Source of the DNA: Wurfbainia villosa
Lineage: Eukaryota > Streptophyta > Magnoliopsida > Zingiberales > Zingiberaceae
DNA: 64,000 bases
Reading direction: 5' to 3'
NCBI GenBank assembly: GCA_025175895.1
Contig: CM046003.1
Coordinates: 26,557,245-26,621,244 of the forward strand
Positions 57,286-64,000 of the stretch are shown one piece after another; the first letter of the stretch is position 1, and each line of letters opens with the position of its first letter. Position numbers and translations under genes: made by a program. The notes below the pieces were generated by a model. That model worked only from the letters and a program-made list of their open reading frames with translations. It was not told the origin of the DNA and did no database searches.

Positions 57286-58042
57286 TAAGCAAAACCCTTC
57301 ATATAGGATGAGTGGGTTCAGTTGATTTAGATCATGATGTCGCTAGGTGTCACTCATGATCTATTCATAATTAAGGGAATAATTATGAATGGTCAACATA
57401 GAGAAATCTATTGTCACACACACGGGTGATCTAGAGGCGTGAAACAAGTCTAAGAATAAGATTCTCAGTGAGAGAAGATCTATGGTTGGACTAGGCGAAA
57501 GGTGCAAAGAGACTATAGAACCTCCTATGGCCATGTAAGACTTAGCATGACCATATCGCACCTAAACGAATGTTAAATGGATTGTACACAACCTCACACA
57601 ACCTCCTAAAAATGGTGAGGTTGTGCCTGGTATGGCACGGTCGTGTGAGGTTGTGTACAATCCATTTAACATTCGTTTAGGTGCGATATGGTCATGCTAA
57701 GTCTTACATGGCCATAGGAGGTTCTATAGTCTCTGTTTTGCACCTTCTTGGCCTAGTCCAACCAGATAGATCTTCTCTCTCACTGAGAATCTTATTCTTA
57801 GACTTGTTTCACGTCTCTAGATCACCCGTATTGTGTGTGACCCAATAGATTTCCGGCTATGTTGACCATTCATAATTATTCCCTTAATTATGAATAGATC
57901 ATGAGTGACACCTAGCAGTACATCATGACCCCCAATTGACTGGAAAGTCTAAATCAACTCCAGAATATTTTTGAACCCTCCAATAGCTATAGTTGTTCAT
58001 GCCAAGTTCCTTTCACTCATCCTATATGAAGGGTTTTGCTTA
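57286..58042. repeat. Imperfect inverted repeat of about 0.75 kb
   Basis: Left arm 57286-57599, right arm 57643-58042, 43 bp spacer. The inner 40 bp are a perfect complement, then the left arm shows four or more deletions. The arms are A/B-type LTR sequence (matching 950-1340) plus the first 16 bp of a C-type LTR end. Confidence 0.8.
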
Positions 58043-58108
58043 TCGAGTCTGTGAGAGGAAACTTCGCTTCCCACTTCACCTCGATCGTTTGTTCATGGCG
58101 ATCCCATC
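58026..58108 (-). repeat. C-type LTR end fragment
   Basis: TGAAGGGTTTTGCTTATCGA to GGCGATCCCATCG matches 1379-1463 of the solo LTR. It is only about 83 bp long, joined on both sides to other elements without TSD. Confidence 0.7.
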
Positions 58109-58510
58109 GTTTGTTTAGGAGAAACCATTGTGATTTTGATAAAAGACAACGGTTTTTGACAAAACCGTTGTCTTTGAGTGCCCATATAACACAAAAGACA
58201 ACGGTTTGACACTATCCGTTGTCGTTGAGCATTTTTTTTAATCAACAGCACATTTTACAACGGTTTTCCAGAACTGTTGTCTTTAAGTTTTTTTTTTATC
58301 TTAACATCAGTTGGGACAACGGTGCAATCAACCGTTGTCAATGAGAATATTTTTGTAACATTTAGCACAATGGTCAAAAATTGTTGTCGTTGTGATAATA
58401 TTACAACGGTTTTAAACCGTTGTCAATGAAATTTTAAAAGTTTATAATACTATTTTTTTTAATTTTTTTTACTATTTTTCAAAAATTATTGGAAATAATA
58501 CAACGGTGTT
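58109..58510. repeat. Left subterminal repeats of H
   Basis: About ten ACAACGGTTTT / AAACCGTTGTC units, same order as 9230-9560 in D. Confidence 0.75.
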
Positions 58511-58740
58511 TTTTTAATACTATTAATACTATTTTTTTATTATAATACAATGGTGAAATTATTTTTTAATTATTAATACTATTTTTTTAAATTATTGGAA
58601 ATAAGTTTTTTTTAAAAAAATATAAATATATACATTTACAACAATATATTTAATAGTATATATATATTTTTTAAACAATATATTACAACAATATTTTTTT
58701 TAAAAGTTTATATATATTTAAAAATTTGTTAGGTTAAATA

Positions 58741-58978
58741 ATTCTTCCCTAAACTTCTCCGTCGTTCCTACTTCCCAAAAACCTCCGCCGTTCCTACTTC
58801 CCAAAAAACCTCCGTCGTTCTCCATTGCGCGCTCGTCCATCCCATCTTCTTCTGCGCCGGCTTCTCACGGTTGCTCGCCCTCTGTTCGTTCTCTTCCTTT
58901 TCCGTCGGTCATTGCTCAACCTCCGTCCGTCGGCCTTCGGCCATCATTCAACGTCCTGATTCTGTCCCAACAGGTTCG
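58741..58978 (+). other. Pyrimidine-rich leader exon candidate in H
   Basis: C/T-rich text beginning as in D (CTTCCCTAAACTTCTCCGTC) and then different. It ends CCCAACAG followed by GTTCG, a plausible splice donor at 58979. Could be the 5' untranslated exon of a transposon transcript or of a captured gene. Confidence 0.4.
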
Positions 58979-59479
58979 TTCTCACGGTTATCATGTTGTG
59001 CCTTCAAACCTTTATTGGTTAAGAAGGTTTGAGTTGGATTGTTTGGTCAACCAAACATTCATAAATGAAAAAAATTCAAGAAAATAGGCTGAAATGGTAT
59101 TTTCTTCATTTGTTTCTGTCCATTGAACATGTGGAATCAAGTTTAAAACTTGAATGGTCACATATGGAGAAATTCATTTGTTTCTGTCCATTGAACCTTA
59201 ATCTCATTGTCACAGATAATCCGGTATCTGCTCATACAGAAAATCTAGCTTTTACTATAATCCACCGCTAATTCTGACAGATTCTATATTCTCCTATATA
59301 TTAGAAGTACTAGTTACCAACAGTTGCTTGGTCTAGTATTAAGCGAGTCGCCAAAGTTTGGATATTCAAATATGTATACCGACACTAATGGAAAGGGCTC
59401 CTGGCCCAAATAAATTGCCTCACATTTAATACAGTGCAAGGATACCTCTTGATCGAAGATAAAAAAACATTATTACTAA

Positions 59480-60120
59480 TCCAGTTATGACCAATGTTTT
59501 GCTGATGTTTCTTGGTAGGTGGCTCGAAAGTCTTGCATACAAAATTGTATTCATCCTGTGAGGGAGGTTTACTTTTCAGTTCTCAGTTTAAACAATAGCA
59601 AGCCATGACAATCTCAAATAATTTTTAAAGTCATTTTTACGTTTGCTCCCAAACTCCCAACTGTTATATAGGAAATTTGTTGCAGTTCTAAAACTAAACC
59701 ATTTTGTGGTATAAGCATTGTGCCATCTTTGATTTAGTTAATACATTATTCGCTCTTTTCTATATATTCCATGATTTTTTTTTTCAAGTTCTACAATATT
59801 ATTATACATTAAAAGTAGCTCTAGTCTAATTATGACCAATTTTTGCCAATATTTCTTGGTAGTTGGCTCAAAGCTACATACCAAGTGCATTCTTTCTTGT
59901 TATTGTTACATTAAATTTCATGTTTAGTAGTTAGCTTAAGCAATAGCAAAAATGACAATCACAAATAACTTTGAAGCCATTTTTGAGTTACGAATGGGAC
60001 TCTCTATCTTAATAGGGAATTTGTTCACAAATAAATTTGAAGCATTTTTGAGTTACAAATGGAACTCTCTATCATAATAGAGAAGTTGTTGAAGTTCTAA
60101 CACCAAACCACTTACATGCT
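59480..60120 (+). repeat. Diverged tandem repeat in H
   Basis: Two to three copies of about 300 bp; shared phrases are ATGACCAAT, TTTCTTGGTAG, TTGGCTC and CAATAGCAA, starting near 59487 and 59829, with a shorter part near 60030. A/T-rich and non-coding. Confidence 0.5.
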
Positions 60121-60193
60121 TTTTGTGATATCCACTTAGTTAATATGTATTCTGATCTTTCCCTATTGTTATATCAACTTGTTTCTTTGGTAG

Positions 60194-60420
60194 GGAGCCA
60201 CCATCGTTGACCAGATTGTGACTATAACTCCCACTGAAGGTTATGTCCCAAGAATTGATGAGGTAAAACTCATTCCAGCCTATGGAGATTGTCACCTTAT
60301 TTTAGTTGTTTCACTTTGCCCACACTGCAATTTTTGCAGGAAGTTAAGGAAAGTGATGTGACAATTGATATATTTGTTGGAATCTATGCTTCAACGCAGG
60401 ATGTCTCTGCAAACTCGAGT
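60194..60420 (+). pseudogene. Two captured exons of an unidentified gene
   Basis: Exon 1 (60194-60262, 23 codons) reads GATIVDQIVTITPTEGYVP then RIDE; preceded by TTTCTTTGGTAG and followed by GTAAAA. Exon 2 (60340-60420, 27 codons) reads EVKESDVTIDIFVGIYASTQ then DVSANSS; preceded by TTTTTGCAG and followed by GTAATT. Both are in phase 0 without a stop and joined by a 77 bp intron, short but allowed in plants. I do not recognise the protein. Other exons are not visible. Confidence 0.5.
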
Positions 60421-60809
60421 GTAATTATCTCTTCTATTATGCCCTAACTGCATTTTGGTTCCAAAACACTTTTACTCGTACTAGATTTTGCTCAAGGAAT
60501 AACTACCAGCTTTTTTTTAACTCAAGTAGGGAAATTAAGGAGGTTATTAGATGTATAATTCAAAATAAAACAAATGCAACATTGAGGTGTTAATGTAGAG
60601 AATTTATTAATATAAGGGCATATAAGTTAAAGACGATAGAAAAAGAAATACAAAAACAAAAATTTGCGATATCAAATTTCCCTTATGACAACTTTTTTTT
60701 CCCCTTATGACAACTTTTTTTGCGATCTCGTGTGTAATTTATGTATCAAATTTTACTATCAGAATAACTACTATAATTTTTTCCATCACAGGTTCCCCTT
60801 CAATAGGAT

Positions 60810-61010
60810 GGAGCTCAATGCGGGTATTTTGTTTTACGATATATGAGAGAGATAATTAAAGGCGCGATCCTTCCCTACGATCAATAGTAATATTAGATAT
60901 ATTTTCAAAATTTCTTATTGATACCATAGTGTTTAATTACATTTTCGTTCATTTATTCACATGTAGTTCGCAAAATCTGTGATAGCTGCAAAGGAAATTG
61001 ATGAAAATGC
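60810..61010 (+). pseudogene. Ulp1-like peptidase remnant in H
   Basis: AQCGYFVLRYMREIIKGA, the same catalytic-Cys segment as in D at 23900, then after an intron FAKSVIAAKEIDE at 60967-61005. Upstream catalytic residues are missing. Confidence 0.6.
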
Positions 61011-61314
61011 TCGTAGTGGATCAATGCATACAAGATCACATATCTGATGATTAGGAGAGATTTAAGTGTACTTGCCTCTTTTGGTTACATTTGGTAATCT
61101 ATAAGTGTTTTGCTTATTATGCATAATACTTTTGGTGCATATGATGTGTAGTTATTTTGCCACAGTACTTTTTAATATATATCGGTAAGAGTGATAATTT
61201 AAAATGTGGTGTGACCTTGTACTTTACATTGCTACAAGTGCGAGTGTTTATATGTGTTTTCTATAATTCTTTTTGATGTTGTATGATTTATATTAAAAAC
61301 GCAACACTATAAAT

Positions 61315-61587
61315 CTACAACGGTTTATTGTGTTCTAGAGTAACCGTTGAGAAATGATAACGGTGAAAAACCGTTGTCTATGAGCAAAAACAATCCGTGG
61401 TAAATCGATGGTCGATCAAAGACAACGGTGAAAGACCGTTGTAGATTTAAGGAAAAGACAACGGTGAAAAACCGTTGTCTATTAGCAAAAACATCCGTGG
61501 TAAATCGACCCGTTATGAAAAGTGGTTCGGTCAAAGACAACGGTTAAAAACCATTGTCTTATCCTTGAAACGACAACGGTTTTTCAC
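61315..61587. repeat. Right subterminal repeats of H
   Basis: Foldback ACAACGGTGAAAAACCGTTG units as in D 24365-24640; cut short at TTTTTCACTG and joined to LTR sequence. Confidence 0.75.
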
Positions 61588-61589
61588 TG

Positions 61590-62424
61590 TTGTTCGTGCC
61601 TTGTTTCTTTCACTCATCCTATACCCACTTGGTTCAGGACATGGTCTCTGTGTTCATCCCCATTAGGCTGACTATGTCACACCTAACTCAATTTAATTTT
61701 ATTGTCCTGTGGATTCAAGTTACTCCTACATGTTCCCAAGAAGACCATCTTCTTAACATGTTTGCTCTGGCTTGAGACTTTTGAGTAACAATCTTGACAA
61801 GAGGCATAGGGTATACATCTCCTTTATCAAGAGTGGTGAATCCTCTGTAGGTTATTCAAACACCTTCGATCACTTTGACTTATACCCAATCATCCCGGAG
61901 TTACACCTACTAAGTAGATGGCTGCGAAGAAGTCAAAGTACAAGTTCGCCATGATCAAGGTGACTTAAATACCTCAAGTCTAAGGAAGCTCACACTCAAG
62001 CTGCAATGAGATCTTCAATGACATATAGAACCATATGAAGTCTCATAGCAGGCCACTCCAATGAACTAGTTACCATAACTAGCATTCACATGTTCACTCT
62101 CAGTATCCATATGCTTCCATTCAGTGAGTACCGAATGCTTGGATAAACCAAGGAGCATAACATATGCTAGTCTCACAAAATTGATGATGTCCAATTTCAT
62201 CAATTCATCGACTAGGGATAGTTTTAATACTTGCATATTTACACATGATGAGATACCCGCTAATTGTGATCCATTCATAATTTCTCTCATGCTATGCATC
62301 GTATTGTGGACTTCAGTATATGAGTTTAAGATCCAATCAAATACATATATAATGTATACTAAAATAGTGAATTTTATTAATAACTTCTAAGGCGATTGTC
62401 TTAGGACACCACTCAATTACATCA
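61590..62424 (-). repeat. Second copy of the end of the 5' LTR of B
   Basis: About 835 bp nearly identical to 56139-56965, ending CAATTACATCA at the same junction with CAATG. Confidence 0.85.
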
Positions 62425-64000
62425 CAATGTACTTTGCCTTCGTAGTAGAATCAGTAATGGTGTCTTGTTTGGAACTTTTCCAACTCACCGCACCTTCATT
62501 CAAGATGAATATGTATCCAAATTGAGATTTAGAATCATCCTTATCTGTCTAGAAGCTGGCATCATTATACCCGCTCACTACCATATCACCTCCTCCATAT
62601 ACTAAGAACAAATTCTTAGTCCTTTTCAAGTACTTAAGGATTATCTTGATAGCTATCCAATGGTCCATATCAGGATTCGACTGGTATCTACTCATAATTC
62701 TCAAAGTGTACAATACATCATGCCTCGTACATAACATAGTATACATGATAGATCCTATAGTCGATGCATATGAAATCTGACTAATGCGAATCCTCTCGTC
62801 TTCAGTGCACGTGCACATAAACTTCGAAAGGTCAATCTCATGCCTTATTGGAATAAAACCATTCTTGGTTCTTTTATGCTAAACTGTTTTAGCACTTTGT
62901 CTATGTATGTAGACTACAAAAGACCAAGCAACCGATTCGATCTATCTTTATAGATCTTAATTTCCAAAATATAGGTTGCTTCTTCGATGTCTTTCATGGA
63001 CAACATTTTGGACAACCAGACCTTGACTGTTTGCAAAATAGGAATATCATTTCCTATGATTAATATGTCATAAACCTACAATACTAGGAATATTATCGCA
63101 CCCCCACTAACCTTTTTATACACACAGGGCTCATCAAGATTTTGTGAGAAATCAAATTGTTTGATTGCCTCATCAAAATGGATATTCCAACACTCAGATG
63201 CTTGCTTCAATCCATAAATGGATCATTGAAGCTTGTATACTTTGTTCTTGTTAATTGATGTGAAACCCTCATGTTGTATCATATATACATCCTCAGATAG
63301 GTTTCCATTAAGGAAAGCTATTTTCACATCCATCTACCATATCTCATAATCAAAATGAGCTGCTATGGATAAGAGTATCTGAATAGATTTAAGCATAGCT
63401 ATTGGTGAAAAGGTTTCGTTATAGTCAAAACCTTGTTTTTGACGATAGCCTTTAGCCACTAATCTAGCTTTATAGGTAATAACATTACCATCCATGTAAT
63501 TTTTTTCTTGAAAACCTATTTGCACCTTATAGGCATTATGTCTTCGTGTGGTTCCACCAAGTTCCAAACTTGGTTTTCATACATGGATTCCATTTCTGAT
63601 TTCATGGTTGTTAGCCACCTTTCCCTATCTGAACTATTCAGTGCCTCTTCATAACTAGTGGGTTCCTCTTCTCTATGAGCAATGTGTCATTAGATTCACT
63701 TTTGAGAAATCCATATCTCTCAAGAATTATATGTGTCCTACTAGATCTACGAGAAGGTTGTGTATCATCAGGTTCAGCTATTACCTCATCCGAATGAGTA
63801 ATCAGCTGTGATTCTTGATTAGACATCTCTTCTGTGTCTATCGGAGTCTCTTGAACTACACTTACTTGAATCTCACTCCCACTATTTTCTTATAAGAGAA
63901 ACTCCTTCTCTAGGAATACAATATGCTTTGAAATAAACACCTTTTATCTCAAGGGATGATAAAATCGGTAACCCCTCGTTTCCTTAGGGTAACCAATAAA
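62425..64000 (-). pseudogene. RNase H, RT and linker of element A, continuing past the edge
   Basis: Minus strand. 62425-62550 repeats the RNase H of 56966. 62818-62549 reads RISQISYASTIGSIMYTML, CTRHDVLYTLRIMSRYQ, GYNDASF. RT: the catalytic loop at about 63065-63100 is destroyed (L, stop, VYDI in place of LYVDDI). 63567-63334: YKARLVAKGYRQKQGFDY, TFSPIAMLKSIQILL. 63826-63638: the Pro/Ser linker. 63830-64000 is the integrase C-terminus (KETRGYRFYHPL, VFLEKEFLL). Stops and frameshifts throughout. Confidence 0.85.

Larger units (their letters stand above)
58109..61587 (+). mobile_element. Element H: truncated CACTA relative of D
   Basis: About 3.5 kb. It shares with D the left subterminal repeats (58109-58510), the A/T tract, the pyrimidine-rich leader (58741-58820), the Ulp1 remnant and the right subterminal repeats (61315-61587). 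Both terminal CACTA ends and any TSD are missing. The middle (58830-60800) is not in D. Confidence 0.75.
305..64000 (-). mobile_element. Element A: Ty1/copia retrotransposon, minus strand, runs off the right edge
   Basis: The 3' LTR is at 305-4057, then a polypurine tract and the RNase H C-terminus (4058-4408). Element B interrupts it, and the RNase H resumes at 56966. After a rearranged stretch, RNase H, RT and linker continue at 62425-64000. The 5' LTR, gag and protease must lie beyond 64000. Base order RNase H, RT, integrase from left to right shows the element is on the minus strand. LTR size (1834 bp without the solo LTR) equals that of B, so A and B are one family. The long LTR and Gag type resemble the Angela/Tork group of plant copia; that assignment is an inference. 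Confidence 0.85.

Noticed and set aside
59065..59271. 68-residue frame in H
   Set aside because: No motif, A/T-rich intron-like surroundings, partly an internal repeat of its own text (CATTTGTTTCTGTCCATTGA twice).
58109..61587. H as a complete CACTA element
   Set aside because: Both CACTA termini and any TSD are missing; the subterminal repeats are cut on both sides.

Overview
This is plant nuclear DNA, from an angiosperm with a large, repeat-rich genome. The long-LTR Ty1/copia elements and their tRNA-Met-type primer sites fit a monocot, but that is an inference and I cannot name the species. I see no intact host gene, no tRNA or rRNA gene and no CRISPR. Almost every base belongs to transposable elements or to gene scraps they carry.

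The window is a stack of insertions inside insertions, ordered by target-site duplications (TSDs) read on both sides of each element. Bases 1-304 are a protease fragment of an unrelated copia element. Element A (minus strand, from 305 to beyond the right edge) sits in it. Element B (minus strand, 4409-56965, TSD CAATG) sits in the RNase H of A. Element C (plus strand, 8742-33546, TSD GTATT) sits in the integrase of B. A CACTA-type DNA transposon D (9210-24804, TSD CCC) sits in the 5' LTR of C. Element E (plus strand, 10080-19191, TSD CACCC) sits in a captured ubiquitin-S27a gene fragment inside D. Two more full-length copia elements interrupt B: F (plus strand, 34836-44116, TSD TCTTA) in its gag, and G (minus strand, 45173-54678, TSD CTATG) in its 5' leader. 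A solo LTR (1379-3292, TSD CCTAC) lies in the 3' LTR of A.

The copia elements fall into two related pairs. A and B (LTR about 1.83 kb) are related to F and G (LTR about 2.1-2.2 kb). C, E and the solo LTR share LTR termini and a related Gag. All carry stops, frameshifts or deletions. The best-preserved reading frames are Gag of E (13234-14145), Gag-protease of F (38323-39438), RT-RNase H of F (41059-41883) and integrase of C (30833-32113).

The right part (56966-64000) is rearranged. An RNase H fragment of A is followed by a 0.75 kb inverted repeat made of LTR pieces, then a truncated relative of D (H, 58109-61587). Next comes a second copy of the B-LTR/A junction, then the rest of the A polyprotein.

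The most interesting content is: captured host exons inside the CACTA elements (ubiquitin-S27a, a MAP65-like fragment, an Ulp1-like peptidase remnant and two unidentified spliced exons); a set of four small stem-loops in the leader of three copia elements; a tandem array upstream of the LTR TATA box that grew from about 4 to about 12 units between families; and a 2.76 kb primer-site-to-integrase tandem duplication in element C.
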